A stretch of DNA of 64,000 nucleotides from Duganella sp. Leaf126 (GCF_001423125.1 NZ_LMNW01000004.1:63439-127438), one strand, 5' to 3'; positions 25,383 through 37,392 are shown, numbered from the stretch's first letter. Notes: generated from the sequence alone by a model not told the origin. A program made the numbers and translations.

Positions 25383-25721
25383 ATGCAGCACACCAACGAC
25401 CGGCGCACCGACATCGGCCGCCGTTTCCACCTGGTCGAACAGGCCATCGCCCAGGCTGCGGAAGCCAGTTCGGCCGAACACCAGCTGCCCAGCGAACTGC
25501 GCGACAGCATCCAGCGCGTGGACCGCCTTGGCGACACTGCGCGCGACGTGCTGCTGTCCGACGACCCGGCGCGCCTGCGCAAGCTGGTCGCCGACATGAC
25601 CGGCGCCGCCGAACGCGCGCGCCGCGTCTGTACCAATATTCCGCAGCTCTCGGCCCGCATCCGGGGCGCGGTCAGCCACATGGCCAGCCAGATCCAGGAA
25701 CTGCAGCGCGACGTGCAGTAG
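25383..25721 (+). CDS. hypothetical helical protein
   Basis: This 112-residue protein starts after a very strong ribosome site (GGAGGTG, 5-nt spacing). It looks wholly helical and charged: RRFHLVEQAIAQAAEASSAEH, LRDSIQRVDRLGDTARDVLLSDD, MTGAAERARRVCTNIPQL and a final SHMASQIQELQRDVQ. No family is recognised. It follows the MFS gene after 119 bp, so it has its own or a read-through promoter. A coiled-coil or chemotaxis-like adaptor is conceivable but unsupported. Confidence 0.75.
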   Translation: MQHTNDRRTDIGRRFHLVEQAIAQAAEASSAEHQLPSELRDSIQRVDRLGDTARDVLLSDDPARLRKLVADMTGAAERARRVCTNIPQLSARIRGAVSHMASQIQELQRDVQ

Positions 25722-25843
25722 CCGGAGCGGCGCAGTTTGCCGTGCCGGGGCGGGCAATGTTGCGGCGGCCCGACGTGGGGCGCCGGCCTGCCAGGCCTGG
25801 ACGGTCGCCGGCCGCACCGGTCTGCGGCTTTGCAGCACCGGCT

Positions 25844-25987
25844 TCACAGCACCGGCTCACCGCACCGGCTCACGGGGGCCCGTTCACCGGATCCGCTCAC
25901 GGGACCCGTTCACGGCACCGGTTCACCGCACCGGCTCACGGGGCCCGTTCACCGGATCCGCTCACGGGACCCGTTCACAGCACCCCC
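25844..25987. repeat. 13-bp minisatellite, 11 units
   Basis: Eleven consecutive units of 13 bp (one of 14) all begin TCAC with consensus TCAC-N-G-N-N-CC-S-G-Y, at 25844, 25857, 25870, 25884, 25897, 25910, 25923, 25936, 25949, 25962 and 25975. Units 2-5 recur as units 7-10, so there is a higher-order 66-bp repeat. The last unit begins with the stop codon (TGA on minus) of the CoA-transferase gene. Slippage or unequal exchange is expected. Confidence 0.9.
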
Positions 25988-27204
25988 TTGGCGCGCAGCG
26001 CGGCGATCTCGTCATCGCTGCGCCCGAGCAGGCCGCGTACGATGTCGTCCGTGTGCTGGCCCAGCAGCGGCGGCGCCACGGCATTGTCGGCGGGCGAGGC
26101 GGACAGGCGCATCGGGTTGCGTACCAGCTTGACCTTGCCGGCGGTGGGGTGGGGCACCTCGGTGACGATGCCGCGCGCCAGCACTTGCGGATTGCTGTAC
26201 ACGTCGTCGAGGTTGTTGATCGGGCCGCATGGCACGCCCACCGCTTCCAGCGTCGTGATCCAGAAATCGCGCGGGTGTTGCAGCACCATCTCGGCCAGCA
26301 GCGGCACCAGCTCCTCGCGGTGCTGGACGCGCAAGGGATTGGTGGCGTAGCGCGGGTGCAGGGCCAGGTCGGCGCGCCCGCCCGCCTCGACGAATTTCTG
26401 ATACTGGCCATCGTTGCCGGTGGCGACGATGATGTAGCCGTCGGCACAGGCAAAGGTCTGGTACGGCACGATGTTCGGATGCGCATTGCCCCAGCGCCTG
26501 GGCGGCTTGCCGCTGTTGAGGTAGTTGCTGCCCATGTTGGCCAGCATCGCCACCTGCACGTCGAGCAGCGCCATGTCGATGTACTGGCCCTCGCCGCTGC
26601 GGTCGCGGTGGGTCAGGGCGGCCAGGATGGCGATGGTGGCGTACATGCCGGTCATCAGGTCGGTCAGCGCCACGCCCGCTTTCTGCGGGCCGCCGCCGGG
26701 CAGGTCGTCGCGTTCGCCGGTCACCGACATCAGGCCGCCCATGCCCTGGATCAGGAAATCGTAGCCGGCGCGGTGCGCATACGGTCCGTCCTGGCCGAAG
26801 CCTGTCACCGAGCAATAGACGAGATCGGGCTTGATGGCCCTGAGTGCGTCGTAATCGAGGCCGTAGCGTTTCAGCTGGCCCACCTTGTAATTTTCCAGCA
26901 CCACGTCGCAGTGCGGCACCAGCTCGCGCAGCAGCGCTTGCCCCTCGGCGCTGGCAATGTCGATCGTCACCGAGCGCTTGCCGCGGTTGGCGGCCAGGTA
27001 ATAGGCTGCCTCGGTGGTGTCGTTGCCGTCGGCATCTTGCGCGTACGGCGGACCCCAGGCGCGCGTGTCGTCGCCGCTGCCCGGACGCTCGACCTTGATC
27101 ACGTCGGCGCCCAGGTCGGCCAGGTTTTGCGAACACCAGGGGCCGGCCAGCACCCGGCTCAGGTCCAGCACGCGCAGGTGGCCCAGCGCTTTCGGTACAG
27201 TCAT
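25975..27204 (-). CDS. CaiB/BaiF-type (family III) CoA transferase
   Basis: This 409-residue cytoplasmic family III CoA transferase starts at ATG 27204 (LGHLRVLDLSRVLAGPWCSQNLADLGADVIKVERPG is the standard N-terminal block). The catalytic Asp lies in VALTDLMTGMYA, and MALLDVQVAMLANMG is the conserved helix after it. YQTFACADGYIIVATGNDGQYQKF and RNPMRLSASP complete the signature. It moves CoA between carboxylic acids, with substrates unknown here. The stop codon sits in the last unit of a 13-bp minisatellite. It is divergent from the GDPD gene. Confidence 0.95.
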   Translation of the reverse strand: MTVPKALGHLRVLDLSRVLAGPWCSQNLADLGADVIKVERPGSGDDTRAWGPPYAQDADGNDTTEAAYYLAANRGKRSVTIDIASAEGQALLRELVPHCDVVLENYKVGQLKRYGLDYDALRAIKPDLVYCSVTGFGQDGPYAHRAGYDFLIQGMGGLMSVTGERDDLPGGGPQKAGVALTDLMTGMYATIAILAALTHRDRSGEGQYIDMALLDVQVAMLANMGSNYLNSGKPPRRWGNAHPNIVPYQTFACADGYIIVATGNDGQYQKFVEAGGRADLALHPRYATNPLRVQHREELVPLLAEMVLQHPRDFWITTLEAVGVPCGPINNLDDVYSNPQVLARGIVTEVPHPTAGKVKLVRNPMRLSASPADNAVAPPLLGQHTDDIVRGLLGRSDDEIAALRAKGVL

Positions 27205-27311
27205 CGTTTTCTTTCTAAGTGGTTCGTCTCGCCCGTCAGTGTAGTGTCTGGGGCGCGATCGTGATAGTGTCAGGGTTCCAGTGCTCCCAATTCGAGAATT
27301 CATTCGGCATC

Positions 27312-28064
27312 ATGTGGCCTTATCCGAAAATTGTTGCGCATCGCGGCGGCGGCACCATCGCGCCCGAGAACACGGTGGCCGGCTTGCGCGCCGGTCTCGC
27401 GTACGGCTTTCGCGCCGTCGAGTTCGATGTCATGCTGTCGCGGGACGGCATCGGCATGGTGATCCACGACCCCGAGTTCGGCCGCACGGTGGCAGGGCTT
27501 GGCGCCGTGGCGCGCACGCTGGCGCGCGACCTGGCCGCAATGGACGCCGGCAGCTGGCACAGCGCGCCGTTCAAAGGCGAGCCGGTGCCGTACTACACGC
27601 AATTCATCGCGTATTGCAGGCAGCACGGCATCTGGATGAACGTGGAAATCAAGCCGTCCGACGGCGTCGAGGCGGCCACCGGCGCCTGGGTGGCGCAGGT
27701 CACGCGCGACGCCTATGCGCAAGAGATTGCGGCGGGGCAGGTGGCGCGGGTGCCGCTGCTGTCCTCGTTCAGCCATGCGGCGCTGGCCGCCGCCCGCGAC
27801 GCCGCGCCCGAGGTGCCGCGCGCCTGGCTGCTCGACCGCCTCCCGCCCGACTGGCAGGCCCCGGCCCGGGCGCTGCAGGCGGTGGCGATCCACACCAATC
27901 ACCGCCATTTGACGCAGGCGCTGGCGGCAACCGTCAAGGCCGCCGGCTTCGGCCTGTTTTGCTACACGGTCAACGATCCCGACCGCGCCCGCGAGCTGCT
28001 GAGCTGGGGCGTGGACGGCTTGTGCACCGACCGCATCGATTTGATCGGCCCGACCTTTACCTGA
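27312..28064 (+). CDS. glycerophosphodiester phosphodiesterase
   Basis: This 250-residue GDPD (UgpQ-type) hydrolyses glycerophosphodiesters to glycerol-3-phosphate and alcohol. It begins WPYPKIVAHRGGGTIAPENTVAG, with the catalytic His and first Glu pair, followed by EFDVMLSRDGIGMVIHDPEFGRT (metal Asp/Glu and His). Then come MNVEIKPSDG and, near the end, FCYTVNDPDRARELLSWGVDGLCTDRID. No signal peptide is seen, so it is cytoplasmic like UgpQ. ATG 27312 is chosen by similarity. It is divergent from the CoA transferase gene and followed by alaS in the same direction. Confidence 0.93.
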   Translation: MWPYPKIVAHRGGGTIAPENTVAGLRAGLAYGFRAVEFDVMLSRDGIGMVIHDPEFGRTVAGLGAVARTLARDLAAMDAGSWHSAPFKGEPVPYYTQFIAYCRQHGIWMNVEIKPSDGVEAATGAWVAQVTRDAYAQEIAAGQVARVPLLSSFSHAALAAARDAAPEVPRAWLLDRLPPDWQAPARALQAVAIHTNHRHLTQALAATVKAAGFGLFCYTVNDPDRARELLSWGVDGLCTDRIDLIGPTFT

Positions 28065-28147
28065 AACCATCCCGAGGTAGAGGTCATATATAATCAACCC
28101 TTTGCATCCAACCTTTGCTTCGGCCAGCTACCCTCCCAGCCTACGAC

Positions 28148-30757
<2,610 letters not shown>

Positions 30758-30809
30758 CGCAAAAAAGCAGTCCTGATCTGCAAGTAACCCTGTAGAATCA
30801 GGGGTGGCG

Positions 30810-30842
30810 ACGGCCCGCGTGTCAAGCGCGGGCCGTTGTTGT
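30810..30842 (+). terminator. rho-independent terminator of alaS
   Basis: A perfect 10-bp GC stem (30810-30819 with 30827-30836) with a 7-nt loop is followed by a T-rich tail (TTGTTGTTTG). It lies 53 bp after the alaS stop. Confidence 0.85.
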
Positions 30843-30943
30843 TTGATTGCTCTGATTGTATACTTGCAAGTTCCCGTTGCAAAATTGCAACGTGCTACGA
30901 ACTATTTTGGTGCAGCGCGTCAAGCGCGCCGAAAAGGAGTAGT

Positions 30944-30979
30944 ATGGCGTCACTGCCAAACAATTCACTAGCTCATTAG
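30944..30979 (+). CDS. putative leader peptide upstream of tusA
   Basis: An 11-residue ORF (MASLPNNSLAH) has an excellent ribosome site, AAAAGGAG, at proper spacing, and ends with TAG 10 bp before the ATG of the TusA-like gene. By contrast, the TusA start has only a weak site. This suggests a leader ORF whose translation couples to or regulates the downstream gene. It is too short for confident annotation, and a chance ORF is possible. Confidence 0.4.
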   Translation: MASLPNNSLAH

Positions 30980-30989
30980 CGGGTTCTCA

Positions 30990-31247
30990 ATGACCGACAC
31001 GATACTAGACAACGACATCATGGAATTCCACATGGAACTCGATGCGCGCGAACTGCACTGTCCTCTGCCCATCCTCAAGGCCAAGAAAGCCCTGGCGGAA
31101 CTGCAAAGCGGCGAAGTGCTGCGCATCATGGCAACCGACCCTGGCTCCGTTCGCGACTTCCAGGCATTCGCCAAGCAAACCGGCAACGCGCTGCTCTCGC
31201 ACGTGCAGACCGGTCGTGAATTCGTCTTTTTGATGCGCCGCAAATAA
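30990..31247 (+). CDS. tusA: TusA-family sulfurtransferase
   Basis: This 85-residue sulfur-carrier protein is of the TusA/SirA family used in tRNA 2-thiouridine synthesis or molybdenum/sulfur trafficking. The signature is LDARELHCPLPILKAKKALAEL, with the persulfide Cys in LHCPLP, then LRIMATDPGSVRDFQAFA and a C-terminal EFVFLMRRK. ATG 30990 is used; ATG 31020 (MEFHMELD) is an alternative closer to the start of many relatives. A putative 11-codon leader ORF with a better ribosome site lies just upstream. A moderate hairpin at 31300 follows. Confidence 0.9.
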   Translation: MTDTILDNDIMEFHMELDARELHCPLPILKAKKALAELQSGEVLRIMATDPGSVRDFQAFAKQTGNALLSHVQTGREFVFLMRRK

Positions 31248-31299
31248 GTCTGGCGCACCGCTCCCTCCTGTTCTGTTACCCGGCTTGACCTGTGGATCG

Positions 31300-31326
31300 A
31301 TCGTCTAAGTAGTTTTTAGACGATTT
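31300..31326 (+). terminator. probable terminator after tusA
   Basis: A perfect 9-bp stem (31300-31308 with 31316-31324) has a 7-nt loop, but only a short TTT tail. It is a weak-to-moderate intrinsic terminator between tusA and the etf promoter. Confidence 0.55.
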
Positions 31327-31342
31327 CCACTAACTAAAAATC

Positions 31343-31390
31343 GCACGATCGTGCTTTAATTTATTGTGTCCGGCGGATTTCTCATATAAT
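31343..31390 (+). promoter_or_regulatory. etfBA promoter with palindromic operator candidate
   Basis: A perfect 12-bp palindrome, GCACGATCGTGC (31343-31354), lies in an AT-rich setting (AAAAATC before, TTTAATTT after). It is followed at 31385-31390 by a TATAAT -10 box 50 bp ahead of the etfB ATG. Possible -35 sequences (TATTGT near 31362) lie between. The palindrome is placed where a TetR- or GntR-type regulator of acyl-CoA metabolism could bind, but no regulator is assigned. Confidence 0.5.
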
Positions 31391-31440
31391 CTAGCCCACT
31401 AATTTAGTCCGTTATTTACTATTTTCCCAAAGGCACAGCT

Positions 31441-32190
31441 ATGAAAGTCTTGGTACCCGTCAAACGCGTGGTCGACTACAACGTCAAGGTGCGCGTCAAA
31501 TCGGACGGCACCGGCGTCGATATCGCCAACGTCAAAATGTCGATGAATCCGTTCGACGAGATCGCGCTGGAAGAAGCCACGCGCCTCAAGGAAGCAGGCA
31601 AGGTCACCGAAGTGGTGGCAGTCTCGTGCGGCGTAGACAAGTGCCAGGAAACCCTGCGCACCGGCATGGCCATCGGCGCCGACCGCGGCATCCTGGTGCA
31701 GACCGACGTGGAACTGGAACCGCTGGCCGTGGCCAAGCTGATCAAGGCGCTGGCCGACAAGGAACAGCCGCAGCTGATCATCCTGGGCAAGCAGGCCATC
31801 GACGACGACTCCAACCAGACCGGCCAGATGCTCGCTGCCCTGCTGGGCTGGCCGCAAGCGACGTTCGCGTCGAAAGTGGTGCTCGAAGACGGCAAGGCGA
31901 CCGTCACCCGCGAAGTGGACGGCGGCCTGGAAACCCTGGCGCTGACGCTGCCGGCCATCATCACCACCGACCTGCGCCTGAACGAGCCGCGCTACGTCAC
32001 TTTGCCGAACATCATGAAGGCCAAGAAGAAGCCGCTGGACGTGACCAAGCCGGAAGACCTGGGCGTCGATGTGACCCCGCGCCTGAAGACGCTGAAGGTT
32101 GCCGAGCCTGCCAAGCGCTCGGCCGGCATCATCGTGCCGGACGCCGCCACCCTGGTCGCCAAGCTGCGCACCGAAGCCAAAGTCATCTAA
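31441..32190 (+). CDS. etfB: electron transfer flavoprotein, beta subunit
   Basis: This 249-residue beta subunit of ETF transfers electrons from acyl-CoA dehydrogenases to ETF-ubiquinone oxidoreductase. It begins [19 protein letters not shown], then [21 protein letters not shown] (the conserved family signature), [32 protein letters not shown] (AMP-binding region) and [14 protein letters not shown] at the C-terminus. AAAGG precedes the ATG. It is followed by etfA after 10 bp in a classic operon. Confidence 0.97.
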   Translation: MKVLVPVKRVVDYNVKVRVKSDGTGVDIANVKMSMNPFDEIALEEATRLKEAGKVTEVVAVSCGVDKCQETLRTGMAIGADRGILVQTDVELEPLAVAKLIKALADKEQPQLIILGKQAIDDDSNQTGQMLAALLGWPQATFASKVVLEDGKATVTREVDGGLETLALTLPAIITTDLRLNEPRYVTLPNIMKAKKKPLDVTKPEDLGVDVTPRLKTLKVAEPAKRSAGIIVPDAATLVAKLRTEAKVI

Positions 32191-32200
32191 AGGAATCATC

Positions 32201-33139
<939 letters not shown>

Positions 33140-33164
33140 CGGTTAAATACCGACGTCACCAACG

Positions 33165-33203
33165 AGCCACGCTGGTAGGGAAACTGCCACCGTGGCTTTT
33201 TTT
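33165..33203 (+). terminator. terminator after etfA
   Basis: A 13-bp stem (33165-33177 with 33185-33197) with two mismatches or wobbles is followed by a long T run. It lies 26 bp beyond the etfA stop. Confidence 0.8.
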
Positions 33204-33220
33204 AAACCCAAACCTGCGCG

Positions 33221-33328
33221 CCGTCATTCCCGCGCAGGCGGGGACCCGGTTTGTACGCGCAATGTTGGCTGTTGTGCAGGACAACACGGGTCACCGTCAT
33301 TGGATTCCCGCCTGCGCGGGAATGACGG
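33221..33328. repeat. MITE-like inverted-repeat element, copy 3
   Basis: This 108-bp element has arms CCGTCATTCCCGCGCAGGCG at left and its complement (ATTCCCGCCTGCGCGGGAATGACGG) at right, matching copies at 5785 and 5935. The interior differs from those copies. It lies between the etfA terminator and the acyl-CoA dehydrogenase start. Confidence 0.85.
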
Positions 33329-33375
33329 TGCCAGCGTCAGCGGCTGCGTTCGCTGCAAACAAATACGGAGACAAT

Positions 33376-35166
33376 ATGCCCTACCAAGCCCCCCTCAAAG
33401 ACATGCTGTTCGTGATCAGCGAACTGGCCGATCTGGCCGCCGTCAACGCGCTGCCCGGCAATGAAGACGCGACCCTGGACACGGCCGAAGCCATCCTCGA
33501 AGAAAACGGCAAGTTCGTCAGCGGCGTGATCGCGCCGCTCAACCATGCCAGCGACAAGGAACCGAGCTACTGGCACGACGGCCAGGTCACGACCTCGAAA
33601 GGTTTCAAGGCGGCATTCAAGGCCTTCGGCGAAGCCGGCTGGCAGGGCGTGCAGCACCCGGTCGAGTTCGGCGGCCAGGGATTGCCGAAACTGCTGGCCA
33701 CGCCGTGCATCGAGATGCTGAACGCGGGCAGCATCTCGTTCGCACTGTGCCCGCTGCTGTCGGACGGCGCCATCGAGGCACTGCTGACCGCCGGCAGCGA
33801 AGAGCAGAAAGCCACCTACCTGGAAAAACTGGTGTCGGGCGAATGGACCGGCACCATGAACCTGACCGAGCCGCAAGCCGGTTCCGACCTGGCCGCCGTG
33901 CGCACCCGCGCCGAGCCGCAGGGCGACGGCACCTATAAAGTGTTCGGCACCAAGATCTACATCACCTACGGCGAGCACGACTTCTCCGACAACATTGTGC
34001 ACCTGGTGCTGGCGCGCACGCCCGATGCCCCGGCCGGCGTGAAGGGTATTTCGCTGTTCATCGTGCCGAAGTTCCTGGTCAATGCCGACGGCACGCTGGG
34101 CGCGCGCAACGACGCCCACTGCGTCTCGCTCGAACACAAGCTCGGCATCAAGGCCAGCCCGACCGCCGTGCTGCAGTTCGGCGACCACGGCGGCGCCATC
34201 GCCACCCTGGTCGGCGAGGAAAATCGCGGCCTCGAATACATGTTCATCATGATGAATGCAGCGCGCTTTGGCGTCGGCCTGCAGGGCATCGGCCTGGCCG
34301 AGCGCGCGTATCAGAAGGCGGTGGCGTTCGCGCGCGAGCGCGTGCAGTCGCGCGACGTGGCGGGCTCTGCCGGTCCGGTTGCCATCATCCACCACCCGGA
34401 CGTGCGCCGCATGCTGATGAACATGCGCGCGCAAACCGAGGCCGCGCGCGCGCTCGCTTACGTCGGTGCCGGCCTGTCCGACATCGCTCACCGTCACGCT
34501 GATGAAGCCGTGCGCAAGCACAACCTGGCCGTGTACGAGTACCTGGTGCCGGTCATCAAGGGCTGGTCGACCGAGATGGCGCAGGACGTCACGCGCGACG
34601 GCGTGCAGGTGCACGGCGGCATGGGCTTCATCGAAGAAACCGGCGCTGCCCAGCACTACCGCGATGCCAAGATCCTCACCATCTATGAAGGCACGACCGC
34701 GATCCAGGCCAACGACCTGGTCGGTCGCAAGACCGTGCGCGACGGCGGCGCCGTGGCCAAGGGACTGATCGACCAGGTGCGTGCCACCCAGGCCCAACTG
34801 GCCGCATCGGGCGACGCCCAGCTGCAGGCGATTGCCAAACAACTGGCCGCCGGCGCCGACGACCTGGCGGCAGCGGTGGACTTCGTGGTCGCCAACGTCA
34901 AGAGCGACGTCAAGGCCGTGTTTGCCGGCAGCGTGCTGTACCTGAAACTGGCCGGCGTGGTGCTGGGCGGCTGGCAGATGGCGCGGGCGGCAGCGATCGC
35001 GCAGCAAAAGATCGCGGCAGGCGAGGGGGATGCGGCGTTTTACCAGGCCAAGATCGGCACCGCCCGCTTCTTTGCCGACCACATCCTGTCGCAATCGGCC
35101 AGCCTGCGCACGGCCATCGTCGACGGCAGCGCCGGCGTGCTGGCGCTGGACGCAGCGCAGTTCTGA
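33376..35166 (+). CDS. acyl-CoA dehydrogenase (DmdC-like, C-terminal domain type)
   Basis: This 596-residue long-form acyl-CoA dehydrogenase carries the extra C-terminal domain of the DmdC/AidB-like subgroup. FAD/substrate motifs include FGEAGWQGVQHPVEFGGQGLP, YLEKLVSGEWTGTMNLTEPQAGSDLAAVRT and GEHDFSDNIVHLVLAR. The catalytic Glu lies in ILTIYEGTTAIQANDLVGRK. It probably oxidises an acyl-CoA using ETF encoded upstream. GGAGACAAT precedes ATG 33376. A MITE-like element lies between it and etfA, and a 54-bp minisatellite lies after it. The substrate is not determined. Confidence 0.95.
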   Translation: MPYQAPLKDMLFVISELADLAAVNALPGNEDATLDTAEAILEENGKFVSGVIAPLNHASDKEPSYWHDGQVTTSKGFKAAFKAFGEAGWQGVQHPVEFGGQGLPKLLATPCIEMLNAGSISFALCPLLSDGAIEALLTAGSEEQKATYLEKLVSGEWTGTMNLTEPQAGSDLAAVRTRAEPQGDGTYKVFGTKIYITYGEHDFSDNIVHLVLARTPDAPAGVKGISLFIVPKFLVNADGTLGARNDAHCVSLEHKLGIKASPTAVLQFGDHGGAIATLVGEENRGLEYMFIMMNAARFGVGLQGIGLAERAYQKAVAFARERVQSRDVAGSAGPVAIIHHPDVRRMLMNMRAQTEAARALAYVGAGLSDIAHRHADEAVRKHNLAVYEYLVPVIKGWSTEMAQDVTRDGVQVHGGMGFIEETGAAQHYRDAKILTIYEGTTAIQANDLVGRKTVRDGGAVAKGLIDQVRATQAQLAASGDAQLQAIAKQLAAGADDLAAAVDFVVANVKSDVKAVFAGSVLYLKLAGVVLGGWQMARAAAIAQQKIAAGEGDAAFYQAKIGTARFFADHILSQSASLRTAIVDGSAGVLALDAAQF

Positions 35167-35229
35167 CACGGTTGCCGGATCGTTGCGACGATCCGGCAAC
35201 CTGCGCCCACGTCAAAGTCCGCCCGTTGG

Positions 35230-35547
35230 CAGCGTCACACCGGCCACGCGCGTCGTGCGGTGAGCCAGCGACAGCGCGGCAACCAGCGTTTCGCAGGCCA
35301 CGCGCATCCTGCCATGAGCCAGCGCCAGCGCGGCAACCAGCGTTTCACCGGCCGCGAGCATCCTGCCATGAGCCAGCGCCAGCGCGGCAACCAGCGTTTC
35401 ACCGGCCGCGAGCATCCTGCCGTGAGCCACCGACAGCGCGGCAACCAGCGTTTCACCGGCCACGCGCGTCCTGATGTGAGCCATTACCAGCGCGGCAACC
35501 AGCGTTTCACCGCCCGCGAGTCCCGCCGTGAGCCAGCGGCAGCGCGT
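35230..35547. repeat. 54-bp minisatellite (about six units)
   Basis: This tandem array has 54-bp units starting at 35261, 35315, 35369, 35423 and 35477 (last full unit 52 bp), with a partial unit before (35230-35260) and after (from 35529). Each carries the core TGAGCCAGC, CAGCGCGGCAACCAGCGTTTC and CCGGCC. Because 54 is a multiple of three, several frames stay open on both strands. The plus frame gives an 18-residue repeat (SQRQRGNQRFTGREHPAM), and the minus frame gives AGETLVAALALAHGRMLA. No start signal supports translation of either. The stretch 35167-35613 otherwise contains no gene. Confidence 0.9.
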
Positions 35548-35613
35548 CACCCGCCGTCGTACCCGCGCAGGCGGGCACCCAATTCACTCGTGCGGGATGG
35601 CCGCAACGCCGTT

Positions 35614-36675
35614 TTATTTCACGTCGATACGCCCATACAGCCCGTGCGTGCTGCCGTTCGGGCCGGCCGTGTAGAACAGGGTGTTGGTCGGCTGGTTGTT
35701 GACGCCGTTACCGAAGGCCAGGCCCCACAAGCCGTCGATGGCGATCTTGCTGCCATCGGCTTTCTGCAACATGCCTGCTGCCGCGCCCGTGTCCGGATCG
35801 TAGGCCTGGATCAGGCCGTCACCGAAGTTACCGACCAGCAGTTTGCCGCTCAGGCTGCCGAAATTGGCGGGCGCCTGGGTCATGCCCCATGGCGCGTTCA
35901 AGGTGCCGCCCACCACCAGCTGCTTGAGCAGGTTGCCGCCCGTATCGAACACATCGATCACGCCGGAGCCGACCGCATGTTCGGCGAAGCGGCCGGCGTG
36001 CTTGGCGTAGGCCACGTAGATGCGGCTGCCGATGGTCTGGATATTGTAGGGACCGTAACCGGCCGGCAGCTTGGGATCGGTAAAGCTGCCGGGCAGGGTG
36101 GCCTTGGCGAACTTGGCGTCGAGCACGTCGATCTTGTCGTTGGCAAAGTCGGCAGCATACAGGTAGTTGGCGCCGTTGTAGGTGGCGAGGGCCAGGCCCA
36201 GGTAGGAAGTACCGCTGGCGCTGTTATCGACCACGGTGGCGGCGTTGGCCGCATCGGTGGCCGGCGACCAGGCGGCGATCGCGCCCAGCGCGGTGCTGAA
36301 CACGAACGGGCTGCCGTTGAAGTCGGTGCCGCTGCCATTGAAGACGATGCCGATCGGCGCCGGCGGCGTCTTGACCACCAGCGGTTGCGGCACGCCATTG
36401 CCGTCATACAGGGTCGAGGTGCCGGTGCCGGTGTTGGCCACCCAAACATAGCCGGTCGGATTGAAGGCGATGCCCCAGGCGTTGATCAGGTTGGCGTCGG
36501 TGTTGGGCGCGGTGCCGGCCACGTCGGCCACCAGCCTGGTGTCGGCATACGCGCTCGGTGGCGCGCTGGTGGCGGTGGAGCCGCCGCCACAGGCGCTGAG
36601 CAGGCTGGCTGCGGCCAGCGACAGCGTGGCCGTCAGTTTCACGGAAGGACGGAGAGTGCGGGCAGGGCGTTGCAT
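35614..36675 (-). CDS. TIGR03118-family exported beta-propeller-like lipoprotein
   Basis: This 353-residue protein starts with a signal peptide and lipobox, LSAC (Cys about residue 29, followed by GGGS). The mature part is a repeat-rich beta propeller: GYVWVANTGTGTSTLYDGNG, GIVFNGSGTDFNGSPFVFS, YNGANYLYAADFANDKIDVLD, GSRIYVAYAKHAGRFAEHA, GGTLNAPWGMTQAPANFG, GKLLVGNFGDGLIQAYDP, and a final NGSTHGLYGRIDVK. These match the NHL-like TIGR03118 family, whose function is unknown. It is exported and probably membrane-anchored. It lies just past the minisatellite and is transcribed toward it. Confidence 0.88.
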   Translation of the reverse strand: MQRPARTLRPSVKLTATLSLAAASLLSACGGGSTATSAPPSAYADTRLVADVAGTAPNTDANLINAWGIAFNPTGYVWVANTGTGTSTLYDGNGVPQPLVVKTPPAPIGIVFNGSGTDFNGSPFVFSTALGAIAAWSPATDAANAATVVDNSASGTSYLGLALATYNGANYLYAADFANDKIDVLDAKFAKATLPGSFTDPKLPAGYGPYNIQTIGSRIYVAYAKHAGRFAEHAVGSGVIDVFDTGGNLLKQLVVGGTLNAPWGMTQAPANFGSLSGKLLVGNFGDGLIQAYDPDTGAAAGMLQKADGSKIAIDGLWGLAFGNGVNNQPTNTLFYTAGPNGSTHGLYGRIDVK

Positions 36676-36778
36676 GATGAACCTTTGGACGGGAAGAGGA
36701 ACCTCTTAATGCGCTCTCGCCGCCCGCAGGTTTTAATGATTCTTGTAACAAGTTTGTTACATGGCCCCGCGCAAGGCG

Positions 36779-37369
36779 TCAGCGGCGCACCAGCGTGCCG
36801 TGCTGCTTCTGGACCCGTTCGCCGTTGACCATCTGCGGGTCGTTGTCATAGACAAAGGTGTCCTGCTTGCCGTCGTCGTAGCGCACGTGCACGGTCCACT
36901 GCTTGGTGGTGCGCGCCTGCTCTTCCACTTTCTTGCCGGCGTAGGCGCCACCTGCGGCGCCGGCCAGCGTGGCCAGCTTCTTGCCGCCGCCGCTGCCGAC
37001 CTGGTTGCCGAGCAGGGCGCCTGCCACGCCGCCGGCGATCAGCCCCACGGCGCCGCCTTCACCGGCTTTTTCGCTGACCACCACCGACGTCACGCGGCCG
37101 CAGTCGTGGCAGGCCGCGGCCTTGGGCGCCTTCCGGTTGTAGCGCGCCTTGGCGTCGGCGTTGTGCTGCGTGTATTCGGTCTTGGCGTCGCGCAGGCACT
37201 GCATGCGTGCGCTCGCCGTGGCTTCGTCGGCGCACAGCTTCTTGTCTGCTGCGTAGCGGTTGGCGATGCGTTTGGTCTCGGCGTTGTATTCGGACTTGCT
37301 CATCTGGGCATAAGACGTGGATGTCAGGGTGGCCATGGCCACTGCCAGCAGGATGGAGTGCTTGTTCAT
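36779..37369 (-). CDS. glycine-zipper 2TM (Rick_17kDa-like) envelope protein
   Basis: This 196-residue exported protein has a signal peptide with cleavage after TSYA, then a charged Ala/Lys-rich segment with Cys (KKLCADEATASARMQCLRDAKTEY, ACHDCGRV). The glycine-zipper 2TM hairpin is AVGLIAGGVAGALLGNQVGSGGGKKLATLAGAAGGAYAGKKVEEQ. The C-terminal beta module is WTVHVRYDDGKQDTFVYDNDPQMVNGERVQ. It resembles SlyB/17 kDa antigen family proteins of the outer membrane or periplasm. ATG 37369 is at the standard position. It is likely structural, with precise role unknown. Confidence 0.9.
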   Translation of the reverse strand: MNKHSILLAVAMATLTSTSYAQMSKSEYNAETKRIANRYAADKKLCADEATASARMQCLRDAKTEYTQHNADAKARYNRKAPKAAACHDCGRVTSVVVSEKAGEGGAVGLIAGGVAGALLGNQVGSGGGKKLATLAGAAGGAYAGKKVEEQARTTKQWTVHVRYDDGKQDTFVYDNDPQMVNGERVQKQHGTLVRR

Positions 37370-37392
37370 CTTGTTTTCCTTGTAGTTGGTTT

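Noticed and set aside
35260..36828. 522-residue plus ORF through the 54-bp repeats
   Set aside because: It continues antisense through the TIGR03118 gene; the repeat part is open only because 54 is divisible by three.
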